64,000 bases of DNA, taken from contig JASEET010000003.1 in assembly GCA_030019335.1 (NCBI GenBank), positions 35,390-99,389 on the forward strand, written 5' to 3'. The notes beneath the pieces are model-generated. The model was not told the origin of the DNA, made no database searches, and saw nothing but the letters and a program-made list of their open reading frames with translations. The stretch comes from Candidatus Bathyarchaeia archaeon (GTDB lineage: Archaea; Thermoproteota; Bathyarchaeia; Bathyarchaeales; Bathycorpusculaceae). The position numbers were made by a program, and so were the translations under genes. Shown here piece after piece: positions 34,663-43,168 of the stretch (positions within the stretch are counted from its first letter, which is position 1; every line of letters begins with the position of its first letter).

Positions 34663-35004
34663 ATGAAGGAACTGGAGAAAGACTTAGTTAAGGCTACCGT
34701 AAGGGGTTTCAGCAGAGTCATAATCCTTTGGTTGATAAGTCAGAAACCCATGTCTGGATATGGCATAGTTAAAGAATTGAAAAGGTTAACTGGGCAGAAG
34801 TTTCATTCTGGTGTTGTGTACCCTCTGTTATACGAGTTAGAAGAAAACAAACTAATTGCTGGAGAATGGATGCAGAGGGGCAGAAGACCCGTCAAACAGT
34901 ATTCAATAACAAAGGAAGGAAGAGAGCTGCTAAACTTTATGCGAGAACTCTTTGAAATGCCGGTGAAAGAAATTCTGAAAGATTTCATTACTTCTTATGA
35001 ATGA
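34663..35004 (+). CDS. PadR-family transcriptional regulator
   Basis: 113 residues from the ATG (MKELEKDLVKATV), with AGGGGAAG eight bases upstream; a TTG at 34636 would add nine residues. The winged helix reads VIILWLISQKPMSGYGIVKE, SGVVYPLLYELEENKLIA and VKQYSITKEGRELL. It is clearly homologous to, but distinct from, the PadR gene at 34179, and is divergent from it. Such pairs often control exporters or stress genes, but no transporter lies next to them here. Confidence 0.87.
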   Translation: MKELEKDLVKATVRGFSRVIILWLISQKPMSGYGIVKELKRLTGQKFHSGVVYPLLYELEENKLIAGEWMQRGRRPVKQYSITKEGRELLNFMRELFEMPVKEILKDFITSYE

Positions 35005-35510
35005 TAGACTTCCATTTTTAACTTTTAGCTAAAACATTCCTTAACTATTACGTTCGTTTTTCCTTTTTGTTTAGAAAATGGCGACTGTGGTGATGTTTCC
35101 CGCAAAACCCCTTTTGTTGTTTTTGAAAGAAGGATTAACTCCAATCGAAAGCGTTCTCTAAAGGCTTGAGGAAGCTTATTCTTGAAGTTTAAGCTTTTGC
35201 AGGAAATTTGAACGGTACCTACCCCTATCGTTTTCAACATACCTCGCCTATTAGGCTCCAAATATGTTTTAGCCGCTGTTTTGCTATCCACGTCTCACGG
35301 AGAAAACGTTGAAACGATACCTCCCTATTGTTTTTTCATCCCCTTCCCCCTACGTTTTCTGCGTTAAGACTTAAAGTTTAAAGGTTTTGAGTTTTTATTT
35401 CATGAGAAAACGTGAATCGGATTAGAGGAAGTTGTTTTTAGAAAGTTTTAAGTCTGCATTTTCTTAATGTTTTTTTTGGTTGCGTATGTGGAAATCCCAT
35501 TGGGTGGGAG
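35005..35510. other. gene-free stretch with a degenerate repeat
   Basis: About 500 bases without a convincing gene. It holds repeat copy B (35192-35253) and an inverted pair ATCGTTTTCAAC / GTTGAAACGAT (35227 and 35307) that matches except for one base. No CRISPR repeat spacing is present. Confidence 0.4.
35192..35253. repeat. degenerate dispersed repeat, copy B
   Basis: Partner of 15047-15107. The blocks GAAATTT, CCTACCCC and TTTTCAACATACCT recur in the same order. It lies between the PadR genes and the first cas6, outside the integrated element, while copy A is inside it. Confidence 0.4.
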
Positions 35511-36314
35511 TTGACTGGGTTGCCTGTTGAAGTTGGTTTGGAGATGTATGCTGAGAAGCCTGTTGTTTTGCCGTTTTTTACTGGTTATGTTTCTCGCGGT
35601 CTTCTTTTGCACATTCTTCGCCATGTGAACCCAGCGGTTTCGCAGAGTTTGCATGAGCCTAACTTGTTGAAACCTTATTCCTTGACGCCTCTGTATTTTA
35701 GGTCGAAGGCTAAGACGGGTACTGGCTATGTGTTGGATCCAACTTTTCCGTGTCGAGTTAGGTTTCGATTTTTGAAAGACGAGTTTGCTAACTATGTGAT
35801 AGATTATTTTCGTCAGAAGAACACCGTCACAATTATTGATACGGGTTTTCAATTTGCAAGCATGTCCATAAAGTCTAAGGATTATTCGGAGATGGAGAAA
35901 GAGGCAAAGCCAGTTGACGCCTTTCGACTATACTTTCGAACTGCTACATATTTAGCCAGTTTGGGAACTAGTTTTCACTGTTTGTGGCCGGAGCCTACGA
36001 AGATTTTTCTGAATTTGATGCGTTTATGGAACACTTACACAACCATGAAGAAATATGGAAAAGAAGAGTATGTGGAGTATAAGGAGTGGCTGACTAAGAA
36101 TGTAGGTGTGGCGGAGCATCAACTAAAGACACAATTGGTGTATATGGGGAGGAAGAAGGCTACAGGCTTTATGGGGTGGACGACATATGAGGTGAAAGTC
36201 AAGGACAAATGGAGCAAAGTCACATGTATGCTGGCAAAGTTTGCGGAATACTCGAACATAGGAGGAAACAGAACAGGAGGATTCGGAGTCGTGCAATTGC
36301 GTGAAAAGAAATAG
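35511..36314 (+). CDS. cas6: CRISPR endoribonuclease Cas6, copy 1
   Basis: Processes the CRISPR transcript into crRNAs. 267 residues: an N-terminal RAMP/ferredoxin-like domain (VVLPFFTGYVSRGLLLHIL) and the C-terminal domain with the glycine-rich loop IGGNRTGGFGVVQL at the very end, the Cas6 hallmark. The start is a TTG at 35511 or at 35520; the second has GGGTGGGAG at better spacing. It stands apart from the effector operon and points away from the PadR genes. Copy 2 is at 38041 on the other strand and is quite different in sequence. A 3' remnant similar to copy 1 is at 37883-37972. Confidence 0.88.
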   Translation: MTGLPVEVGLEMYAEKPVVLPFFTGYVSRGLLLHILRHVNPAVSQSLHEPNLLKPYSLTPLYFRSKAKTGTGYVLDPTFPCRVRFRFLKDEFANYVIDYFRQKNTVTIIDTGFQFASMSIKSKDYSEMEKEAKPVDAFRLYFRTATYLASLGTSFHCLWPEPTKIFLNLMRLWNTYTTMKKYGKEEYVEYKEWLTKNVGVAEHQLKTQLVYMGRKKATGFMGWTTYEVKVKDKWSKVTCMLAKFAEYSNIGGNRTGGFGVVQLREKK

Positions 36315-36453
36315 GGCCTTCATCTCATTTGGGTCACCTGATGAGTAATGATATATAATTGATTGGAGATTCCACCGAAAGGGTTTTAGGAAATCAGCTT
36401 GGAAGGAGTAAAATGTCTATAACTTTGCTATGACCCTTAAAGGATGAGTTTTT

Positions 36454-36735
36454 ATGTCTGAACCCTTTGAAGTTGTTAGGCTTGTTGGAAAGGCGTCTCT
36501 CCAAATTTCTCAGCATCTTAAAGATGGCATTACAGAAGATTTTGTTAGACGTAGGGTTTTGTTCGCTTTAGAAGATGAGAAGACGTATCTTCGAGACGGA
36601 TCGTATAAGCTAAGTTATCGCGTAAGGAAAGGTAAAGCTTCCCATGTTTCAGTTGAGATTTATGTTAGAGAGAGGTGGCACAATAGGTTAATACATGAGT
36701 ATATCGTATATGGTATACATGTAAGGCGAGAATAG
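36454..36735 (+). CDS. hypothetical protein, first of an unrecognised pair
   Basis: 93 residues. A helical N-terminus (VVRLVGKASLQISQHLKDGI) is followed by a beta-rich part (KLSYRVRKGKASHVSVEIYV and YIVYGIHVRRE), a layout like small RelE/DUF4258-type toxins but without a recognised active site. The next gene starts one base after its stop. The two lie between cas6 copy 1 and a VapBC pair, where other cassettes are toxin-antitoxin modules. No family was recognised. Confidence 0.55.
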   Translation: MSEPFEVVRLVGKASLQISQHLKDGITEDFVRRRVLFALEDEKTYLRDGSYKLSYRVRKGKASHVSVEIYVRERWHNRLIHEYIVYGIHVRRE

Positions 36736-36736
36736 C

Positions 36737-37045
36737 ATGACTCAGATCATAAAGATGGAAATTAACGAGATAGAAATCCCTAAGGATATGTTGCCTCACG
36801 CTCCTAAAGTAGCGTCCTTGAGAGGATACGCCCTATCCCGGCACACTATTGGAATAAGCTTTCATCCAGTTGAGAAATGGGCGAAGCGAGCGCTTTGGGA
36901 AGGGGAAGTTAGGGTTGAAGAAACTGCTGATTCAATTATACTCTTACTGCCTCATGTTTTAAGTAGCTTCTACAGCATCACAGAGGATAACATCACTATT
37001 TCTACATCCCCAAAAACAAACACGATACAAATTGACATAGAATAA
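36737..37045 (+). CDS. hypothetical protein, second of an unrecognised pair
   Basis: 102 residues, mostly predicted beta strands and loops (MEINEIEIPKDMLPHAPKVA, then EGEVRVEETADSIILLLPHVL and TISTSPKTNTIQIDIE). It is encoded immediately after the 36454 gene and must be co-transcribed and probably translationally coupled. It could be the antitoxin-like or partner chain of that protein; this rests on position only. A hairpin terminator candidate follows at 37070-37091. Confidence 0.55.
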   Translation: MTQIIKMEINEIEIPKDMLPHAPKVASLRGYALSRHTIGISFHPVEKWAKRALWEGEVRVEETADSIILLLPHVLSSFYSITEDNITISTSPKTNTIQIDIE

Positions 37046-37069
37046 GAATCGGCGTATTGACGACTCAAA

Positions 37070-37091
37070 CGCCTAACAGTGCTTTTAGGCG
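37070..37091. terminator. hairpin between convergent genes
   Basis: CGCCTAA (37070-37076) and TTAGGCG (37085-37091) form a perfect 7-bp stem with an 8-base loop, placed between the end of the unrecognised pair and the end of vapC on the other strand. Confidence 0.45.
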
Positions 37092-37158
37092 CCCAACATG
37101 GAGAAATCATACCCGGTGATACTTTTTCGAAATGTGTTGTTAAGGGGCATTTGCTGAT

Positions 37159-37593
37159 TTATTTGTAGTCTTCGAGAAAAAGTATCTCTACATCGAAGGG
37201 TTTCCTTTGCATTTCCCTAACTAAGTCTTTTTCTTTTTTTGCAAAAAGGGCTCTGCAAAAGGATTTACGGGCTAACGCTAAGCAGAAGCAGTCCGCTAGT
37301 GAGATGGCTCTTTCACATTTGTATCTTGAGGCGTCATTGATGAGAGGGTGCGTATCTTCAACGGAAATGTATCGAGACGCCAAGAGTTTATTCGCTTTTC
37401 CATTTGATTCGGTTAAACCTAGCCTTCGGCAGAGTATGTATCTAAGCTCGGCGATACTTAACTCGGTTGTGTAGGCTTCAACAAGCCCATCTTTTAGGGC
37501 TTCCTTAAGTTTAAAGCCTGCTGGTGTTAAAAATGTTAGCTCAATCAGTGCGCTTGTGTCCAACGCCAATCTTCCGCTCAAGTCTCTTTTCAT
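37159..37593 (-). CDS. vapC: PIN-domain toxin VapC
   Basis: 145 residues from MKRDLSGRLALDTSALIEL; a longer frame upstream overlaps the antitoxin and is not needed. PIN acidic residues are in LALDTSALIEL (first Asp), TTELSIAELRYIL (Glu) and AISLADCFCLALA (Asp). VapC proteins cut structured RNA such as tRNA when free. It overlaps the antitoxin gene upstream, which is the usual vapBC order. The pair lies between cas6 copy 1 and the cas6 3' remnant. Confidence 0.85.
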   Translation of the reverse strand: MKRDLSGRLALDTSALIELTFLTPAGFKLKEALKDGLVEAYTTELSIAELRYILCRRLGLTESNGKANKLLASRYISVEDTHPLINDASRYKCERAISLADCFCLALARKSFCRALFAKKEKDLVREMQRKPFDVEILFLEDYK

Positions 37594-37810
37594 CGAGTTT
37601 TCTCTCCAAGTACAGCTCTTTAAACGCCTCCTCAACCTCAGGCGTAGGCTTGCAGGCTTCATCTAACAACTGCGGCTTCTTTTCCCTCTCATTTATCAAA
37701 AAACGGAGGGCCTCGTTAAGGTTAACCCGCCTTCGAAGCTTTATTTGAAGTTCAGAAGCTATCTTCAGCAGTTTTTCTTTCACATCATCTGTAACTGATA
37801 TAGTAGTCAT
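37541..37810 (-). CDS. vapB: VapB-type antitoxin
   Basis: 90 residues from MTTISVTDDVKEKLLKIASE. The first 45 residues are a ribbon-helix-helix of the VapB/CopG kind (RRVNLNEALRFLINEREKK) and the C-terminal part is charged, for binding the toxin. Its end overlaps the start of vapC by about 50 bases, which couples their translation. Its DNA-binding domain should repress its own promoter in the A+T-rich region upstream. Confidence 0.8.
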   Translation of the reverse strand: MTTISVTDDVKEKLLKIASELQIKLRRRVNLNEALRFLINEREKKPQLLDEACKPTPEVEEAFKELYLERKLDEKRLERKIGVGHKRTD

Positions 37811-37882
37811 AATAATCACATATATCATAATTCTCATAGTATATATATGCATATCGCCAAATGTGAAGGGGTTATATGACAC

Positions 37883-37972
37883 AGATTTTTACAAGACTTT
37901 ACTGAATACTCTAATGTGGACAGAAACAAAGCAGGAGGATTCGGAACAACAAAATTCGTCTCGAAACCTTGA
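37883..37972 (+). pseudogene. 3' remnant of a cas6 gene
   Basis: An open frame without start reads EYSNVDRNKAGGFGTTKF and stops at 37970-37972. Aligned with the end of cas6 copy 1 (AEYSNIGGNRTGGFGVVQL), the glycine-rich loop and preceding helix match, and the DNA shares GAATACTC and CAGGAGGATTCGGA. Only the last 25-30 codons of cas6 are left. It lies on the plus strand like cas6 copy 1, directly after the vapBC cassette. Confidence 0.72.
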
Positions 37973-38040
37973 CCACGCATTTCTCCGTAATGCTTTAACA
38001 ATTAATAAATTGCCAAGAAACTGTTTTTGTTATGATACAT

Positions 38041-38874
38041 TTAACAAGTTGAAGTTTTCTGTAAGCTATTTACCAAGCTAGGTGCGAACTTTACAACGCC
38101 GAAGCCCGCCGTTCTGTTTTCGCCGACGTTAGCAATCTCAGCAAACCTGCCAAGAGCATATATCGAGTTACGCCATCTTCCATGCTCTTTCTTGCTGTAA
38201 TCTTCACTTTTCGTGATTTTGTAGTTACACCAACCAGTAAAAACCGTGGGCTCTTCCGCATTACTAATATCGACATGCTTCCAGATCTTCAGCTGAGAGC
38301 TTGAGATCACCATGCTTTTATCCACCCAATCCCTGAAGCTTTCGCTATTGAACTTTATGGGTGAGAAGGCATTCCATGTCTCAATTAGATTATAGAAGAT
38401 GTTAATCGGCGTGGGAAGAAACCCGTGGGACTCTGCATAGCACTTCCAGGGATATGTCGGTGTAAGAAAATTTAAGCGGAAACTTGAATCTATTGAATTG
38501 ATTTCATATAGTCTTTCAAAAGCAATTTTATCCAAGCTTACTCTTCTTATAAGCCATTTTTTTCCATCTATATCAACAGTATCTGGCAGCGCATTTAAGA
38601 TTGGAGTTATGAGTTGTGAGAAAAACTCTTCATTTAGGAGAGATATTCTGAAATTGTAGATAAGACTTTTTCTAGCCAAGTGGAAAGAAAAGCAATTATC
38701 TAGACTTAGTGGTGCAATAGAATACGGTTTTATGCCTTTGACATTTTGTACTTTTTCGTTTAGGTAATCATTGATCTTTCTTAACAAGGAGATGAAAAAT
38801 GCCTTAATGCAAGGACCGGAAAATGGAATTTTTGCATCAACTAGTGGTGAGATGTCAAATGCGAGAAGATACAT
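38041..38874 (-). CDS. cas6: CRISPR endoribonuclease Cas6, copy 2
   Basis: Last gene of the effector operon. 277 residues from the ATG of MYLLAFDISPLVDAK, which has GAGAGG nine bases upstream; earlier in-frame starts overlap csc1 more. The RAMP fold is readable, with ISPLVDAKIPFSGPCIKAFF at the N-terminus, and the C-terminal loop NVGENRTAGFGVVKFAP is the Cas6 hallmark. It probably makes the crRNAs for the type I-D complex. It overlaps csc1 by about 20 bases. Confidence 0.88.
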   Translation of the reverse strand: MYLLAFDISPLVDAKIPFSGPCIKAFFISLLRKINDYLNEKVQNVKGIKPYSIAPLSLDNCFSFHLARKSLIYNFRISLLNEEFFSQLITPILNALPDTVDIDGKKWLIRRVSLDKIAFERLYEINSIDSSFRLNFLTPTYPWKCYAESHGFLPTPINIFYNLIETWNAFSPIKFNSESFRDWVDKSMVISSSQLKIWKHVDISNAEEPTVFTGWCNYKITKSEDYSKKEHGRWRNSIYALGRFAEIANVGENRTAGFGVVKFAPSLVNSLQKTSTC

Positions 38875-39646
38875 CGATTTTGTTCCTCTCGCCATAAAAC
38901 TCATCAATATATACCGCTGGTATGTTAATTGTTACTCCGTCATTAAATGGAAAAAATGCGCGATATGCTCTTCCTCTAAATCTTCCTTTAAACACTATCG
39001 TTCTTTTTGAAATGTCATAGGTTTCATATGTAACAAAATTCTTTAAAATTTCTGATCCTATCCTTAGCTCAATGTAGCAATTAGTGTCGAATTCTCCTTT
39101 ATCTTTGGGACAAGTTTCTACAATCTTGGAGCCTCTTGGAAATTCCTCGACAGTGAACATTACCCTCTTAAATCCGATGAGATAGGTCCTACCATCTATA
39201 ATCCTCTTTATGATGTCTTTGTTCTCTGAGAAGAGAAATGTCATAAATTCAATGCATGGTTTCATATATTCTATTGTCCCGTATTTTGGAAATCTATCAG
39301 GCATCTTTCCATAAGGGCTTTCTGGGCGTACATTGAATATCTGTCTATCAAGCGTGATTTCTGATGGTGTCATGTACTCTAGATGGCTGTTTTCTGTTTT
39401 CACCGGTATAGCAGGTGTTGTATAAATTGGATATTTGTCTCTTGGTAATGCCCTTACGTATTTATTCCAATCAAATACATCTCCTTTACCGAAGGGACGT
39501 CTAAACGCTTCTGTACGTGTGAATGCATAGGCAAGGGCATATTTTGAGATGTAGTAAAGAGGAATATAGTTAGATGCATAGTCACTTCTAATACTTATGA
39601 AGTAACCAGCACTGGTGAGCAGAAGCGGGGCTGCGTAAAGCTTCAT
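38855..39646 (-). CDS. csc1: Csc1, Cas5-type subunit of type I-D Cascade
   Basis: 263 residues. The N-terminus MKLYAAPLLLTSAGYFISIR and the order beside a Csc2-like gene fit Csc1 (Cas5d), the RAMP subunit that binds the 5' handle of the crRNA. The body is beta-rich with GRFRGRAYRAFFPF near the C-terminus. It starts seven bases after csc2 and overlaps the following cas6. Assignment rests on position, length and weak motif likeness. Confidence 0.78.
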   Translation of the reverse strand: MKLYAAPLLLTSAGYFISIRSDYASNYIPLYYISKYALAYAFTRTEAFRRPFGKGDVFDWNKYVRALPRDKYPIYTTPAIPVKTENSHLEYMTPSEITLDRQIFNVRPESPYGKMPDRFPKYGTIEYMKPCIEFMTFLFSENKDIIKRIIDGRTYLIGFKRVMFTVEEFPRGSKIVETCPKDKGEFDTNCYIELRIGSEILKNFVTYETYDISKRTIVFKGRFRGRAYRAFFPFNDGVTINIPAVYIDEFYGERNKIDVSSRI

Positions 39647-39652
39647 TGCCGT

Positions 39653-40639
39653 TTACTCTTTTTTCTTTTCCTCTAGAAAACTTTTGTACTTCGTCAATAG
39701 TGATCTAAACTTCTCGAAGGTACTTCTCTCGCCTACAAATGTGTTCACGTTTTCCCCCAGAAAAACGGAGTTTTCCTCTTCACATAAGAACACATCTGCC
39801 GTTAACCTCTCCGCTATCCCTGTATAACAATCTTTGCCTTCCTCTTTGCCCTCTTTCACCCAATTAAGCATGTCTACCACTGAAAACTTTGGATACCCCA
39901 AAGCTACGCCTAAAATTTTAGAGTCAAATTTTCCTTGAACGGCGGAGTACTGTCCAAACCCTTGTTTATTTGCGAGGCTGTGAGCAATGAGATAACCACT
40001 TACGTCAAGTTCTGTTGGCTCTAGGATCATCGTAATAAACGGGAAGTGCGTATTCGGTTTCACATATTCGTAGTAGAAGAATGTCTCTGCGCCACGAGCC
40101 TCTTCAGGGCTTTCATAAACTTGATTCCCTAATCCCATACCCTCATCTGACTCTTTAGATGCTATACAAGTTGATGCTGGCTCAATGGAATACGTGTCAA
40201 AGTATCTAGACTTTGAATACCATGCATGTTCGCCCGCTCTTAAAGCCCCAAAAAGCGAACAATTTGGGCATACTACACATAAGTTATTGGGTATTTCACA
40301 TTCCATCGTAAAGTTCTCTTTCCATATGTCCTTCCAACTCTTCCCATAAAGGTTTTCAAACTCTCTTCTAAGAATTTTCATGTGCATCCTTCGTTCTATC
40401 GCCTTCTGTTTCCTCCCAATGAAAACAGCCCTTTTTTCTCCCAACACCGTATCTTTATCTACGTAGGATTCATTTGAAAATCCCAAGTGTGACACTGGCA
40501 TAAATCTTGAAGTAGTCCTTCTTATGCCAACAACAGTAAAGACTCTTCCCTTAAAGATCGGATTCAGATTTTTCAGTTTTCCTTTCTCGAATATTAATTC
40601 ATCATCTAATGGACGAAACCTGTTCTTTGTGATGTTCAT
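39653..40639 (-). CDS. csc2: Csc2, Cas7-type backbone subunit of type I-D Cascade
   Basis: 328 residues. The N-terminal FKGRVFTVVGIRRTTSRFMP and the central zinc-like CPNCSLFGALRAGEHAWYSKS are characteristic of Csc2; the protein forms the helical backbone along the crRNA. TFFYYEYVKPNTHFPF and ANKQGFGQYSAVQGKF follow. Its ATG overlaps the stop of the preceding gene as ATGA, so the effector genes form one translationally coupled operon. Confidence 0.87.
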   Translation of the reverse strand: MNITKNRFRPLDDELIFEKGKLKNLNPIFKGRVFTVVGIRRTTSRFMPVSHLGFSNESYVDKDTVLGEKRAVFIGRKQKAIERRMHMKILRREFENLYGKSWKDIWKENFTMECEIPNNLCVVCPNCSLFGALRAGEHAWYSKSRYFDTYSIEPASTCIASKESDEGMGLGNQVYESPEEARGAETFFYYEYVKPNTHFPFITMILEPTELDVSGYLIAHSLANKQGFGQYSAVQGKFDSKILGVALGYPKFSVVDMLNWVKEGKEEGKDCYTGIAERLTADVFLCEEENSVFLGENVNTFVGERSTFEKFRSLLTKYKSFLEEKKKE

Positions 40640-41199
40640 TTTTTCTCCTCCTCTTTCTTAGCAAAGTATGGTATATGTCTAATTAAAAATCTAATATTCT
40701 CGCTAACTTTGTCTTCGCTTAGTTCCTTTGGTATGATGTCTTTGATCATTTTCCTAACTTCCTTAATAGCCTCGTCTGTAGATAACTTTTGACAAACTTC
40801 AGTCACATTTTTCTTTAGAGCATCTCCTGCTTTCCTAAACTCTTCACCCACTATTTTCCTATCCGAGATGTAATCAAGTGCCCACGAATAACTGGTACGA
40901 CTAAAGTAATCAAAGTTCTCCATCACTTTCTGAGGATTTTCTAAAAGAAATTTTTCGTAGTCCTTTAATGCGCCTAAAGCGGTATCTTTTGATACTTTGG
41001 CATCCCTTAGTACCTTTGTCTCCCACTCTTTAAATGCAAGTTTAACCTCTTTGCGGCGAAGTAAAGATTCACTTAGCAATCTTGGATATTTCTCGTATGT
41101 CGTTGGGCTTTCAAATATGGACAGCGGAAGAATCCGTAATTTGTCTAATGTGTCAAATGTCTTCTCTGCCAAACTTTCTATAAACTCTACGTTTTTCAA
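40636..41199 (-). CDS. helical protein, candidate small subunit (Cas11-like) of type I-D
   Basis: 187 residues, almost entirely predicted helix (LAEKTFDTLDKLRILPLSIF, LKDYEKFLLENPQKVMENFD, EEFRKAGDALKKNVTEVCQK). It sits between cas10d and csc2 with a TTG start one base past the cas10d stop and GGAG nine bases upstream. In known I-D systems the small subunit is made from an internal start in cas10d; a separate helical gene at exactly that place would be its counterpart. No sequence motif proves this. Confidence 0.6.
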   Translation of the reverse strand: MKNVEFIESLAEKTFDTLDKLRILPLSIFESPTTYEKYPRLLSESLLRRKEVKLAFKEWETKVLRDAKVSKDTALGALKDYEKFLLENPQKVMENFDYFSRTSYSWALDYISDRKIVGEEFRKAGDALKKNVTEVCQKLSTDEAIKEVRKMIKDIIPKELSEDKVSENIRFLIRHIPYFAKKEEEKK

Positions 41200-41200
41200 T

Positions 41201-43168
41201 TCAATCTTCTCCTAACAATCCTTTTATTGCATTAAAGTCGTATTTAAAATCCTGCTTAAGGTTATAATACCTTTTCTTTTGCTTCCATTCTCTCAGGAAA
41301 TGTGTAAATTCAATAATAGGATCTTTGGCGTATCTCTCTGCAAGCAGGAATTTTCTGTCTAACCCTTCTCTTGCTCCATAGAGATCCGATACGAGATTAA
41401 CTAACACGGCATAATAGTTTATTGCTTTGTCCACAGAACATTCGTAGCCGGGTATGTGAATTGTTCTTCTCATAGACATTGTAGTTGGCAGACACATGTA
41501 GTAGTAATCGCCATCACATTTGCACATCTTAGATAGGTAACCTATCGTCGAGAGGATCACCACTCTGCTTTCATCAAATCTCTTTTGATAAAACTCTAAG
41601 TCTTTTCCCTCAACAATTCCTGATGGGGCTTTGGGTAACAGAAAAGCGTATATTCCATATTCTTTCCCTATATAGAAGGGAATACATCTTCTCTCAATTT
41701 CCCTCCACCCTCTTTCTCTTTCTCGTAGTATTAAAGGAACGTTTTCAACAACCCACATCCGCAACACTCTAACATCATCTCCTAACTTTTTAGCTTTAAC
41801 TTCCAACTTCTCCTTTTCTTCTTTGAGTTCCCTTAACCTTTTAAGATTCTTATATTCCCCTATTTTCCTCGTCAGTTTCTCAACAACTTCCCTTAACTCT
41901 CTCAGTTTTCCCACTTTATCATGAAACTCTCTAACTCTTTCATGTATTGCCACGAACATCTTGCTAAGATAATCAACATCCTTCTCACTATGTTGACCTA
42001 TGTGTAGGATTACCATAAACCTGCGAGGAAGAGGATTTCGCTTCCCCCCACCAACACGAGTCCACATACATCCGATTAACTTGAGTTTTAAATAGGATGC
42101 TAATCCGCACTTTATACAAGCAAGCCTGTGATGTTTCTTCCCCTTTATTTTTGTTACTCCTTTCTCCCATAACTTACAATATCTTTCCTTCCCCACACCA
42201 AACATTATGTTTGTGTCACTAATTGTTGGGCGTCCAAACCCACAGATGCTACATTCCTTTCCTACATATGATTTTGCTATAACAAAGTATGGAGATACGA
42301 TCATGCAAGAATCAATAACATCATCAAAGTTACTTAGTTCTGTGAACTTCCAACCCTGATGTGGGAAGCCCAGTTGATCCCAAACGTCATCCAAGAAGAA
42401 GTTCATCATAGAATTCATGGCGCCTTTACTTAGACGCTTTAATTCTCCTTTTAGTTTCGTCATCAGCCTTCCTACATCATGCGGCATGTTCTCTATTTCG
42501 CTTTTTGTTAGTCCACAATGTTGAAGAATCCGCTTCAACTTCTCTTTCTTATTTTCATTCTTTATCCTATCATAATAGAACCTCAATAGAAACCATGCCG
42601 GGGATTGCATTTCCTTACCGAAGGGCGGAGTTGTCAGCGCTGAAAAGAAGTATGAGAGACAGCCAATAAAGTTTGGGAAGTCCTCTTTTTCTCTTAAGTC
42701 ATTTAGAATGGTCTTTAGTTTATGCTTTAGGTCTTGTTTATACTCTTTTGGCATCATATACAGTGGAAATACATCCCAATTAAATTGGCCGAGTGCTATG
42801 AGATTTTTGAAGTACCCGAGAACCTCCAGATTGTCAGTATCCTCTTCATCGCAAAAGAGTATGAGTGGCAGATCCGTTCTGAACTGTTTCTTAGCGTACT
42901 CTGGCAACTTTCTTAGTTGTTCGCTGTATGGACAAAGATAATAGAAGTTTTCAAGGTCAGAGTATATACGGAAACCCTCAAATTTCCTTTCGATCACCCT
43001 CTCAAAAAGTCTCCCTAAATACTTATTTAACAAGAGGTACCCCAGATAAACTTCATCTTTCATCACGACCTTACTTGAAACCCTGATGGTGATGTAATCA
43101 CCAATTTTTCCAACAGTACCTCTCTCTGCCATACTTCTTGCTCTTTTAATTATTTTCTCATCTATCAT
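41201..43168 (-). CDS. cas10d: Cas10d/Csc3, large subunit without HD domain
   Basis: About 655 residues from MIDEKIIKRARSM, with GAGG upstream; it overlaps the HD gene by 11 bases. A zinc-binding part is readable (CSICGFGRPTISDTN ... CIKCGLASYLKLK), then a long coiled-coil (LRELREVVEKLTRKIGEYKN), and a C-terminal region of the Csc3 kind. No GGDD motif and no N-terminal HD motif are present. In ordinary type I-D the HD nuclease is fused here; in this locus it is the separate gene at 43158. The protein should recognise the PAM and organise the complex. Confidence 0.75.
   Translation of the reverse strand: MIDEKIIKRARSMAERGTVGKIGDYITIRVSSKVVMKDEVYLGYLLLNKYLGRLFERVIERKFEGFRIYSDLENFYYLCPYSEQLRKLPEYAKKQFRTDLPLILFCDEEDTDNLEVLGYFKNLIALGQFNWDVFPLYMMPKEYKQDLKHKLKTILNDLREKEDFPNFIGCLSYFFSALTTPPFGKEMQSPAWFLLRFYYDRIKNENKKEKLKRILQHCGLTKSEIENMPHDVGRLMTKLKGELKRLSKGAMNSMMNFFLDDVWDQLGFPHQGWKFTELSNFDDVIDSCMIVSPYFVIAKSYVGKECSICGFGRPTISDTNIMFGVGKERYCKLWEKGVTKIKGKKHHRLACIKCGLASYLKLKLIGCMWTRVGGGKRNPLPRRFMVILHIGQHSEKDVDYLSKMFVAIHERVREFHDKVGKLRELREVVEKLTRKIGEYKNLKRLRELKEEKEKLEVKAKKLGDDVRVLRMWVVENVPLILRERERGWREIERRCIPFYIGKEYGIYAFLLPKAPSGIVEGKDLEFYQKRFDESRVVILSTIGYLSKMCKCDGDYYYMCLPTTMSMRRTIHIPGYECSVDKAINYYAVLVNLVSDLYGAREGLDRKFLLAERYAKDPIIEFTHFLREWKQKKRYYNLKQDFKYDFNAIKGLLGED

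Noticed and set aside
35227-35317. Inverted ATCGTTTTCAAC / GTTGAAACGAT as possible CRISPR repeats
   Set aside because: Only two copies in opposite orientation with one mismatch and no regular spacing; not an array.
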